Assembly: GCA_041485845.1 (NCBI GenBank)
Contig: JBGPKH010000400.1
Span: 1-8,205 of the forward strand
DNA length: 8,205 bases
Direction of reading: 5' to 3'
DNA from: OMOG01 sp041485845
GTDB lineage: Bacteria; Acidobacteriota; Terriglobia; Bryobacterales; Bryobacteraceae
Shown here in pieces: positions 1 to 5,873 of the stretch. A model generated the notes under the pieces. The model saw nothing but the letters and a program-made list of their open reading frames with translations, was not told where the DNA came from and ran no database searches. Positions within the stretch are counted from its first letter, which is position 1. Each line of letters begins with the position of its first letter. Made by a program: the position numbers and the translations under genes.

Positions 1-13
1 CATGCCCTTTGGG

Positions 14-30
14 TGGGCCGCCGCGGCCCA
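14..30. other. Short GC-rich hairpin upstream of rplS
   Basis: The 7-nt arm TGGGCCG (14-20) is complementary to CGGCCCA (24-30) around a 3-nt CCG loop, giving a perfect GC-rich stem. No T-run follows, so it is not a classical intrinsic terminator. It lies about 84 nt before the rplS start codon, next to a copy of the dispersed repeat at 41-58. It could be part of a repeat unit, a leader structure, or a chance GC-rich palindrome. The upstream gene is not visible; in many bacteria rplS follows trmD, but I cannot identify any TrmD end in positions 1-113. Confidence 0.35.
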
Positions 31-40
31 TCGGGACCTC

Positions 41-58
41 CCTATGGTCGCGGCTCCG
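41..58 (+). repeat. Dispersed GGTCGCGGCTCCG repeat, copy 1
   Basis: The 18 bases at 41-58 read CCTATGGTCGCGGCTCCG. The core GGTCGCGGCTCCG (46-58) is found again exactly at 4122-4134 and with one change at 4098-4110. The whole unit matches the complement of 4157-4174 at 16 of 18 positions. A related inverted core lies at 5840-5850. Copies in both orientations between genes suggest a small dispersed intergenic repeat of REP-like character. The copy lies just upstream of rplS, so it could affect the mRNA leader. Confidence 0.6.
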
Positions 59-113
59 TAACGATCTGCAAACACGCGACATTCGGTATATGATAGAAGT
101 TCAAGGAAATTTC

Positions 114-461
114 ATGCAGAACGCGCTGTTGACGAAGTTTATTCAGAAAAACAAACGCACCGACATCCCCACTTTTCGCCCCGGCGACACACTTCGTGTG
201 CACGTCAAGATCAAGGAAGGCGACAAGGAGCGGATTCAGCTCTTCGAGGGCACACTCATCGCCCGTCACAATACCGGACTGGGCGAAACCATCACCGTGC
301 GCAAGGTCAGCTTCGGCCACGGCGTGGAACGTATTTTCCCGTTGAATGCCAGGGTTATCGATAAGATCGATGTCGTGCGCACGGGCCAGGTGCGGCGCGC
401 CAAACTATATTACCTACGTAAATTGAAGGGCAAGGCCGCCCGTCTGAAAGAGCGCGAGTAG
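114..461 (+). CDS. rplS: 50S ribosomal protein L19
   Basis: This encodes a 115-residue large-subunit protein that sits near the 30S-50S interface of the ribosome. The translation carries the conserved N-terminal RTDIPTFRPGDTLRVHVKI block (about residues 14-32), the GTLIARHNTGLGETITVRK region, GVERIFPLNA, and the basic C-terminus with KLYYLRKLKGKAARLKE. The length matches the family (about 115 residues). The frame stays open upstream to position 9, but ATG 114 is the supported start: it has AAGGA at 103-107 with a 6-nt spacer, and L19 homologues begin about a dozen residues before RTDIP. rnhB follows after only 14 nt, a common bacterial order that suggests one transcript. No unusual residues were seen. 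Confidence 0.97.
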   Translation: MQNALLTKFIQKNKRTDIPTFRPGDTLRVHVKIKEGDKERIQLFEGTLIARHNTGLGETITVRKVSFGHGVERIFPLNARVIDKIDVVRTGQVRRAKLYYLRKLKGKAARLKERE

Positions 462-475
462 TATCGCGGTTCCGC

Positions 476-1162
476 ATGCGCCCCGAGCCGGCGGGTGGCA
501 AATTCCGATGTGAAGCCACGCTGGAACGAGAGTTGCGCGCGCGCGGTTTTCACGCCATCGCCGGCGTGGATGAAGTCGGCCGGGGATGTCTGTTTGGTCC
601 GGTCGTCGCGGCGGCCGTGATCCTCTCGCCAGATCGCCCGGTGCGTGGACTCAACGACAGCAAGCTGCTCGAAGCGGAGCGCCGCGAAGTGCTGGCGGAA
701 CGCATCCGCGAGCGCGCGGTGGCCTGGGCCGTCGCCGCCGTGGATGCCGCCACCATCGACTCGATCAACATCTACCAGGCGTCGCGTGTAGCCATGCGGA
801 TGGCGGTCAACCGTCTGCAAACGGCGCCCGACTTTCTGCTGGTCGACGCGGTGCCCATCGAGCTTCCGCTGCCGCAGCGCCCGCTGATCAAGGGCGACGC
901 GCGCTGCCACGCCATCGCCGCGGCATCCATCGTCGCCAAGGTGCATCGCGACGCCCTCATGCGCGTGTGGGACGAAGTCTTCCCCGAATACGGCCTGGCG
1001 GCCCACAAGGGCTACGGCACACCGGAACATTGCAAGGCCATCGAGAAGTTCGGCCCCACGCCGCTGCACCGCCTGAGCTTCGAGCCGGTGCGCGCGCATT
1101 GCCGGTTCCCCATCGACTACAGTCCCCAACTGGAACTTTTCGATACAGCAGGCGCCGCATGA
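476..1162 (+). CDS. rnhB: Ribonuclease HII
   Basis: This is a 228-residue cytoplasmic endonuclease that cleaves the RNA strand of RNA-DNA hybrids and starts removal of single ribonucleotides misincorporated in DNA. The family signature GVDEVGRGCLFGP is at residues 30-42, giving catalytic Asp32 and Glu33. LNDSK is at 59-63, the third acidic residue is Asp124 in LLVDAVP, and the fourth is Asp141 in KGDA, followed by AAASIVAKVHRD (148-159) and HKGYGTPEH. All four metal-binding acids are therefore present. The length is normal for type 2 RNase H. ATG 476 is the first in-frame start after the rplS stop; no clear Shine-Dalgarno sequence is seen, so translational coupling with rplS is likely. Its stop codon overlaps the start of the next gene (ATGA at 1159-1162). 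Confidence 0.96.
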   Translation: MRPEPAGGKFRCEATLERELRARGFHAIAGVDEVGRGCLFGPVVAAAVILSPDRPVRGLNDSKLLEAERREVLAERIRERAVAWAVAAVDAATIDSINIYQASRVAMRMAVNRLQTAPDFLLVDAVPIELPLPQRPLIKGDARCHAIAAASIVAKVHRDALMRVWDEVFPEYGLAAHKGYGTPEHCKAIEKFGPTPLHRLSFEPVRAHCRFPIDYSPQLELFDTAGAA

Positions 1163-1479
1163 TGCCCACCGAGCCGCAGCCCCCGGCAACCAGCGAACCC
1201 CTCGCGGGACCGATCCCGGTCCGCCGTCCCGAGTATCAGTGGTATCACAAGATGTCGGCCGTCCTGTTCATCACCTTCTGTCTCGAGGTCGGCATCTTCC
1301 TGGTGGTGTTTCCGTGGACTCCCTGGTGGGAGGGCAACTACTTCTCCGGGATGGTGCCGCAGTGGCGACCATACTGGGACAACATGTACGTTCGCGGCGC
1401 CATCAGCGGCCTGGGCGTGGTGAACCTGTACATCTCCTTCATCGAAGCGCTCCGCTTGCGGAGATTCGCGAGACATTAG
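1159..1479 (+). CDS. Small membrane protein of unknown function, coupled to rnhB
   Basis: This 106-residue product was not recognised as a named family. ATG 1159 overlaps the rnhB stop in an ATGA arrangement, which argues for translational coupling; ATG 1162 is an in-frame alternative. The N-terminal 23 residues are Pro-rich and hydrophilic. A hydrophobic span at about residues 32-52 (MSAVLFITFCLEVGIFLVVFP) looks like a transmembrane helix and contains an acidic Glu43. An aromatic stretch follows (WTPWW at 53-57, WRPYW at 69-73), then a second, weaker hydrophobic span at about 80-98 ending in a basic tail (RLRRFARH). Basic residues before the first span (RR 22-23, K31) and at the end suggest both ends are cytoplasmic, with a Trp-rich extracytoplasmic loop. 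The larger frame that extends upstream to 586 is only rnhB read in another frame. Function is unknown. Confidence 0.75.
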   Translation: MMPTEPQPPATSEPLAGPIPVRRPEYQWYHKMSAVLFITFCLEVGIFLVVFPWTPWWEGNYFSGMVPQWRPYWDNMYVRGAISGLGVVNLYISFIEALRLRRFARH

Positions 1480-1498
1480 ACACTGAACGAAGCCAGCT

Positions 1499-4081
1499 AT
1501 GCCACTCGCAGCCGGTGACCGCCTGGGCCCCTACGAGATCCTCGCGCGGATTGGCGCCGGAGGTATGGGCGAAGTCTGGAAGGCGCGCGACACACGGCTC
1601 GACCGCGAAGTGGCCATCAAGACCTCCGCCGAACAGTTCAGCGATCGATTCGAGCGCGAAGCGCGGGCCGTGGCGGCGTTGAACCACAGCAACATCTGCC
1701 ATCTGTACGACGTCGGGTCGGACTACCTGGTGATGGAATACATCGAGGGCACGCCGCTGAAAGGCCCTCTGTCTCTGTCGAAGGCCCTCGACTACGCCGC
1801 ACAAATGCTCGATGCCCTGGACTCCGCGCACAGCAAAGGAATCACCCACCGCGATCTCAAGCCCGCCAATATCCTGGTCACCAAATCAGGAATCAAGCTC
1901 CTGGATTTCGGCCTCGCCAAGCAGTCGGCTCCGCTCAAAGACACCGACGTCACGCAGGCTCTCACGCAACGCGGCCAGATCGTCGGCACGTTGAGCTACA
2001 TGTCGCCCGAGCAAGTGCAGGGCAGAGATGCCGACGCGCGCAGCGACATCTTCTCTTTCGGCCTGGTGTTCTACGAGATGCTCACCGGCCGGCGCGCGTT
2101 CGACGGAGAGAGCGCGGCCAGCGTGATCGCGGCGATTCTGGAACGTGAGCCGCCGTCGGTGGCGGAAGTGGCGCCGGCGGCGATCGACCGCGTGCTGCAC
2201 CGCTGTCTGGCGAAGGACCCGGACCAGCGCTGGCAATCGGCGCGCGATCTGAAGGCCGCGCTGGAAGTGGCGGGCCAGAGCCAGCCGCAAGCTCCAGCCG
2301 GCGCCGTACGCGCGTCACGACTGCCGTGGGCCATCACTGCGGCGGCTGTTATTGCCGCGGCTGTCGCCGGATGGTTGATGTGGCCCCGCCCCACAGGCGA
2401 AGAGCGCATGCTGCAATTCCAGGTCGAAGCCCCGCCGGCAGCGGAGTTCGTCCTAGGAGTAGGCGGCGGCAGCGCGATTTCCCCGGACGGCAGCATGATC
2501 ACCTTCGTGGCCACCGCGGGCGTCCCGAAACTCTGGATCCGTCATCTGGACTCGGCCACCGCCCGGGACTTGCCCGGCACCGAGGGCGCGCAGTATCCCT
2601 TCTGGTCGCCCGACAGCCGCTCCATCGGCTTCTTCGCCAGCGGCAAGCTGAAACGCCTCGATATCGCGGGCGGCCCCGTGGTCAGTCTCGCCGATGCGCC
2701 TTCCAACCGCGGGGGAACCTGGAACCAAGAGGGAACGATCCTCTTCGCCCCTTCGGTCATCGGCGGGCTCATGCGCATATCGGCCTCTGGTGGCAGCGCG
2801 GTTCCCCTCACCACTCCGAAGCCGGCCCGGCAGGGCGTCAGCCGCCGGTGGCCGGAATTCCTTCCCGGCGGCCGCCAGTTCCTCTACTTCGCCGGTCTGG
2901 GCGATGTGCAGCTCACGGGCGTCTACCTCGGCTCTCTGGATCGGCCGGACGAGCGCCCACGGCTGGTCGCCAGCCCCGCCGGCGCGCACTATGTGACACC
3001 CCGCGGCAAAATCCCCGGGTATCTGCTCTGGCTCCGGCAAGCCACGCCGACGGTGCAGGTGTTCGATCCCGCGCGGGGACAGCTCTCCGGTGAGGCTGTG
3101 CCCCTGCCCGGCGCCGGCGCGGTCGCCATGCTTGCGCGTAACAACTACCCGGGTTTGTCGGTCTCGAACGACGGCACGATTCTCTTCCAAAGCGGGCGCG
3201 ATCTGTTTCAAATGACATGGCTAAGCCGGGAAGGCAAGGTATTGGGAAATGCGGACCCTTCCGGCCAGGCGGATCAGTACAACGCGGTGCGCATCGCCCC
3301 GGATGGCAGACACGCCGCGGCGGCGGTTCTGGACGCCTCGGGCAGCTACGATATCTGGACGATCGACTTTGCTCGCGGCGTCAAAACGCGTATGACCACC
3401 GCTGGCCGCGGGCTCATGACGATTTGGTCGCCCGATGGCTCCAAACTGGTCTATTACCCGCCTAGCGGGACTGCGCTGTTCGAAACGAGCGCCAGCGGCG
3501 CGGGCTCCGAGGACGCGATCCACAAATCGTCGAGCCCGGTTTATGCGGATGACTGGTCTCCGGACGGCCGCTATGTGATCTTTGAGGAGTTGACCCCCGA
3601 AAGCCACCTCAATCTCTGGCTTCTTCCGATGGGGCCTGGCGATCGCAAACCGGTCCCTTATCTTCGGACTTCATCCAACCAATCCAATGCGCAGGTCTCA
3701 CCCGATGGCAAATGGCTGGCCTACGCGTCGGATGAGTCGGGCCAGTATCAGGTCTACGTGAACAGCTTCCCAACCGCCGGCGACGCGCGGGGGCAGGTGT
3801 CGAACGGTGGGGGAAATTATGCGCGCTGGCGACGCGACGGAAAAGAGTTGTTCTATCGCGCGCTGGACGGAAGATTGATGGCCGCGTCGGTCCGCGCTAC
3901 GGCTGAGGGCCTGGAATTCGGCGTTCCGGTTGCTCTTTTCCGAACTGTGGAGCCGCTGGGACCGCATATCTATCCCTATGATGTCGCCCCCGACAATCAG
4001 CGCATACTCGCCCTGGTGCCCACCAGCGAACACACGGCGCCGCTGACGGTGCTCTTGAACTGGCAGTCCCGGCTCAAGTAG
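1499..4081 (+). CDS. Membrane-anchored Ser/Thr protein kinase with C-terminal PD40 propeller
   Basis: This 860-residue protein is a PknB-type (Hanks) kinase fused to a TolB/WD40-like propeller. The kinase domain spans about residues 12-262: glycine loop IGAGGMGEV (18-26), VAIK with Lys41, alpha-C Glu54, catalytic HRDLKPAN (117-124, Asp119), DFG (Asp136), and SYMSPEQ (166-172). All key catalytic residues are present, so it should be active. The beta3-to-alphaC linker is short (13 residues from Lys41 to Glu54). One transmembrane helix lies at about 277-295. The rest, about 310-860, should be extracytoplasmic and contains PD40-type blades: SPDGS near 328, SPDSR near 370, APDGR near 600, SPDGS near 645, SPDGR near 688, SPDGK near 734. 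The propeller may sense a ligand or cell-wall signal (inference). The design is abundant in Acidobacteriota. ATG 1499 starts 19 nt after the previous stop, without an evident Shine-Dalgarno sequence. Confidence 0.93.
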   Translation: MPLAAGDRLGPYEILARIGAGGMGEVWKARDTRLDREVAIKTSAEQFSDRFEREARAVAALNHSNICHLYDVGSDYLVMEYIEGTPLKGPLSLSKALDYAAQMLDALDSAHSKGITHRDLKPANILVTKSGIKLLDFGLAKQSAPLKDTDVTQALTQRGQIVGTLSYMSPEQVQGRDADARSDIFSFGLVFYEMLTGRRAFDGESAASVIAAILEREPPSVAEVAPAAIDRVLHRCLAKDPDQRWQSARDLKAALEVAGQSQPQAPAGAVRASRLPWAITAAAVIAAAVAGWLMWPRPTGEERMLQFQVEAPPAAEFVLGVGGGSAISPDGSMITFVATAGVPKLWIRHLDSATARDLPGTEGAQYPFWSPDSRSIGFFASGKLKRLDIAGGPVVSLADAPSNRGGTWNQEGTILFAPSVIGGLMRISASGGSAVPLTTPKPARQGVSRRWPEFLPGGRQFLYFAGLGDVQLTGVYLGSLDRPDERPRLVASPAGAHYVTPRGKIPGYLLWLRQATPTVQVFDPARGQLSGEAVPLPGAGAVAMLARNNYPGLSVSNDGTILFQSGRDLFQMTWLSREGKVLGNADPSGQADQYNAVRIAPDGRHAAAAVLDASGSYDIWTIDFARGVKTRMTTAGRGLMTIWSPDGSKLVYYPPSGTALFETSASGAGSEDAIHKSSSPVYADDWSPDGRYVIFEELTPESHLNLWLLPMGPGDRKPVPYLRTSSNQSNAQVSPDGKWLAYASDESGQYQVYVNSFPTAGDARGQVSNGGGNYARWRRDGKELFYRALDGRLMAASVRATAEGLEFGVPVALFRTVEPLGPHIYPYDVAPDNQRILALVPTSEHTAPLTVLLNWQSRLK

Positions 4082-4090
4082 AACAACCGC

Positions 4091-4174
4091 TCCCTTTGGT
4101 CGCGGCTCTGATGGGAGCAGCGGTCGCGGCTCCGATCGGACCGCACGGCTGCACCACCGAACCGCGACCATAGG
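4091..4174. repeat. Cluster of dispersed repeats able to form a long stem
   Basis: Ten bases after the kinase stop codon lie three related units: GGTCGCGGCTCTG (4098-4110), GGTCGCGGCTCCG (4122-4134), and the inverted CCGAACCGCGACCATAGG (4157-4174). Bases 4093-4105 pair with 4162-4174 over 13 positions with a single mismatch. Within the loop, CGGTC (4121-4125) pairs with GACCG (4139-4143), and TCCGATCGGA (4131-4140) is itself a palindrome. No T-run follows, so it is not a standard intrinsic terminator. It could still stabilise the 3' end of the kinase mRNA or help end transcription. The rest of the gap, 4175-4349, shows no gene; an A/T-rich patch at 4201-4220 with TAAAAT could be part of a promoter for the next gene, but I cannot support one firmly. 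Confidence 0.65.
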
Positions 4175-4349
4175 TGCGGCTCAGCATGCCGATCCCGTTT
4201 CTCAATTCTTAAACTAAAATGGTCCGCGCCAGCAGGACCAGCATCACCACCACCTCGCAAGCTTGCCTGACGCTGAACAGTATCGCCGAAGTAGGGCGCG
4301 CGGAACATTCGCCCCTTCGCGGGGGTAGCATAAGGAAAGGAGTAGCGGT

Positions 4350-4955
4350 ATGCGATTCGCCATTCTTGCTCTATCGATTTCTGTGCTTCACGCCGCGTCG
4401 GAGATTCCGCAAGGCAGCCACGTGCTGCTGCGCCTGGTGAACTCCATCAGCACGCGAACCGCCCGCGAGGGCGATTACGTGTACATGAAGACCGCCACCC
4501 CCATCGTGGTGAACGGCGAGTTTGTCGTCCCCGTCGATAGCTACGTCCAGGGCGTGGTCTCGCACGCGCGCCGCAGCGGCCGGGTGAGCGGCCGCGCGGA
4601 ACTTGCCATCCGCATCGAAATCCTCACACTGCCCGGGGGCAAAGTGATCCAGGTTTCGCCGCACCTGAGCGCCATCGATTCCGAGGGCACCGACCAGAAG
4701 GTGGAGACCAGGGAGAACACCATTCAGCAGGGCGGCACCAAGGGAGCGGACGCCGAACGGGTCGCCATCATAGCGGGCCACGGCGCGGCCATCGGTGGAA
4801 TCGCCGATCGCAGTTGGAAAGGAGCCGGCATCGGCGCCGGCGCGGGCGGCGCCGTGGGCCTCGCCACCGTCCTCCTCACCCGCGGCCGCGAAGTGGACCT
4901 CCGCCAGGGGTCTACCATCGACGTGGTATTCGAGCGAACCGTGACGGTCCCGTAG
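4350..4955 (+). CDS. Exported glycine-zipper protein of unknown function
   Basis: This 201-residue protein has a short signal peptide: Arg2, a hydrophobic core FAILALSISVL, then HAA with likely cleavage near residues 15-17. The mature part starts with IPQGSHVLLRLVNSISTRTAREGDYVYMKT and a block rich in beta-strand character (NGEFVVPVDSYVQGVVSHARR, about 52-75). A Gly/Ala-rich segment at about 139-178 (GHGAAIGGI, GAGIGAGAGGAVGLATVLL) looks like a glycine zipper, such as those that pack or insert into membranes. The protein should act in the periplasm or outer membrane. I associate this type with Acidobacteriota, but its role is not known to me. The N-terminal fold faintly recalls VirB10/TrbI-like beta domains (weak inference). 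ATG 4350 is well supported by AAAGGAG at 4336-4342 with a 7-nt spacer. It appears monocistronic, between the repeat cluster and decayed DNA. Confidence 0.85.
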   Translation: MRFAILALSISVLHAASEIPQGSHVLLRLVNSISTRTAREGDYVYMKTATPIVVNGEFVVPVDSYVQGVVSHARRSGRVSGRAELAIRIEILTLPGGKVIQVSPHLSAIDSEGTDQKVETRENTIQQGGTKGADAERVAIIAGHGAAIGGIADRSWKGAGIGAGAGGAVGLATVLLTRGREVDLRQGSTIDVVFERTVTVP

Positions 4956-5043
4956 GCGCGAGTCCGCCGGAGAATCCACTCAACCCTCGAGACACAGGCC
5001 GGTTGAAGCCACCCACAGTTAGGTGATGGAGCTACCCAATCGC

Positions 5044-5415
5044 TCAGACGGCCAGCGAGTCGTAAACGTACTGCGCCAGCACATTCAGGACCGCGGCCGG
5101 AGTGGTCGGAGGCGAAACCAGCGGCGACAACTGGTCGTTGATGCGGTGGCCCTTGAGGGTGGCGGGCGCGGTTTGTGGGGGCAAGTAGGTCCGGCCATTC
5201 TCTTGCATCCAGGCCTCCCAGATGCGGTCCTCATTGCAGTGATTGAGGAAGAAGACCGGGTCGTTGGGGGACGACGCGGGGCTCATGCCGCCGCCCACCC
5301 ACACACACGTGTACCAGGTTGTAAAGGCCCGGGGGATTCGGGCTCCAACCCTCCACCTGATTGCGAAATCCGCTGGAAGAGGTGTTCCACTGTGGAGCGT
5401 CGTAGGGCGTCACCG
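5044..5415 (-). pseudogene. Tyrosinase, 3' fragment, frameshifted
   Basis: Tyrosinases are copper enzymes that oxidise phenols to quinones. Only the CuB half remains, on the - strand. One frame gives YDAPQWNTSSSGFRNQVEGW and GLYNLVHV (about 5410 down to 5310). A second gives WVGGGMSPASSPNDPVFFLN and DPVFFLNHCNEDRIW, then runs to a TGA at 5044-5046. The DPxFFxxHxxxD pattern fits the tyrosinase CuB signature. Where relatives read VHVWVGG, the DNA reads CACGTG, then TGTG, then TGGGTGGGC: four extra bases in a GT run shift the frame. The first CuB histidine (usual LHN) is Tyr here. The CuA half is absent: homology stops near 5410, where an unrelated + strand fragment begins. No start codon or ribosome binding site fits. 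I conclude this is a dead remnant. Confidence 0.8.
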
Positions 5416-5644
5416 TGAGCAAGATCGCGTTAACGCGTACAGCGGGTGGGACTGTTGGGCCGGTGAACGAAAGCGACTTCCTACAGCCGTCAGATAATGG
5501 CTCCAACTTCCGGATCGACGTTGCCAGTATGCTCATAACCTAAGCACCGGTTCGCTCGGAGTGGGTACCTACAAGATCCAAATCCAAATCGGTCCCGTAG
5601 CCGTGGGAGGCGCGGTCTTTGGACTAGTGACGCAGGCCCACTAA
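5406..5644 (+). pseudogene. C-terminal beta-sandwich (PxKF-like) domain fragment, frameshifted
   Basis: The + strand reads VTVSKIALTRTAGGTVGPVN then ESDFLQPSDNGSNFRIDVA in one frame (about 5409-5525). It continues in another frame from 5525 as QYAHNLSTGSLGVGTYKIQ and IQIGPVAVGGAVFGL, ending at TAA 5642-5644. The order (S/T-rich strands, NGSNFRID, QYxxNLxTxxLGxGTYxIxI) resembles the C-terminal PxKF-type domain on large secreted proteins. This family call is from memory and is moderate. The join near 5525 needs a frameshift. A TAG at 5403-5405 closes the frame upstream, and no start or ribosome binding site exists. The fragment therefore lacks the rest of its parent gene and abuts the tyrosinase remnant, each missing its 5' part. 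A 101-residue - strand frame at 5231-5536 is mostly the antisense of this piece. Confidence 0.45.
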
Positions 5645-5773
5645 CTCACAGAATGGTCCCGCCTACGTCATGGTGCGCGACGCCGTCAAACTGGAGAACC
5701 GTGAGCTGTCCGGTCTTCTTGCAGGCGGTCGGGAAGAGGGGAGTGTCCCTGCGGACATTTAACTCGCCGCCAC

Positions 5774-5800
5774 ATGCCAGGTATGCCAGGTATGCCAGGT
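5774..5800. repeat. Three perfect tandem copies of a 9-bp unit (ATGCCAGGT)
   Basis: ATGCCAGGT occurs three times without change at 5774-5782, 5783-5791 and 5792-5800. On the - strand it encodes a Tyr-Leu-Ala unit repeated in frame. Identical copies mean the expansion is recent, probably by replication slippage. No protein function can be assigned. Confidence 0.9.
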
Positions 5801-5839
5801 AAAGCTTGCGGCCATCGGCAAGGTTGTTGATCAACAGAC

Positions 5840-5860
5840 CGGAGCCGCGAGCGTGAGGAC
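5840..5860 (-). repeat. Partial copy of the dispersed repeat, inverted
   Basis: CGGAGCCGCGA at 5840-5850 is the exact complement of TCGCGGCTCCG, the last 11 bases of repeat copy 1 (48-58). It continues as GCGTGAGGAC, so only the core is shared. It sits at the upstream end of the unrecognised - strand frame and just after the end of the toxin gene. The 11-base match in a GC-rich genome could be chance, but the core agrees with the family seen at 41-58 and 4091-4174. Confidence 0.4.
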
Positions 5861-5873
5861 TTGATGTGGCATT

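Larger units (their letters stand above)
5646..5871 (-). pseudogene. Unrecognised - strand reading frame with 9-bp triplication
   Basis: A frame of about 75 codons runs from after a stop near 5871 down to 5646. It reads SPHARGSGLLINNLADGRKL, then YLAYLAYLACGGELNVRRD, then TPLFPTACKKTGQLTVLQF, and ends with GGTIL. There is no ATG start; the earliest candidates are TTG codons (for example 5834). I do not recognise the family. The DGRKLYLACGGEL stretch has the feel of an extracytoplasmic beta-propeller strand, but that is only an impression. The YLAYLAYLA part comes from three tandem copies of a 9-bp unit, an in-frame expansion. It lies between the beta-sandwich remnant and the toxin gene. It could be another gene fragment or a chance frame. 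Confidence 0.3.

Noticed and set aside
9..113. N-terminal extension of the L19 frame back to position 9
   Set aside because: L19 homologues start near the MQNALL residue; AAGGA at 103-107 supports ATG 114, and the upstream part covers the dispersed repeat.
586..1158. Long + strand frame overlapping rnhB
   Set aside because: It is rnhB read in another frame, with a Arg/Gly/Pro-rich shadow composition; only the part from 1159 is a plausible gene.
410..1189. 259-residue - strand frame opposite rnhB
   Set aside because: Antisense shadow of a confidently identified gene in GC-rich DNA; no recognisable motifs.
2326..3211. Long frames in other phases inside the kinase gene (2326-3093 +, 2453-3211 -)
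   Set aside because: The kinase frame carries continuous PD40 blades here; the alternatives are Arg/Pro/Gly-rich shadows.
4091..4174. Intrinsic terminator for the kinase gene
   Set aside because: The stem is long and imperfect with a 56-base loop region and no following T-run; better described as a repeat cluster.
4371..4979. 202-residue - strand frame opposite the glycine-zipper gene
   Set aside because: The + frame has a signal peptide and a strong ribosome binding site; the antisense frame has neither.
5023..5418. 131-residue + strand frame
   Set aside because: It is antisense to the recognisable tyrosinase CuB region and shows no motif of its own.
5231..5536. 101-residue - strand frame as an intact gene
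   Set aside because: It is a chimera: the left half is the tyrosinase fragment and the right half is antisense to the beta-sandwich remnant; it ends by frameshift.
5774..5800. CRISPR-like direct repeat
   Set aside because: The 9-bp units are contiguous with no spacers and no cas genes nearby.
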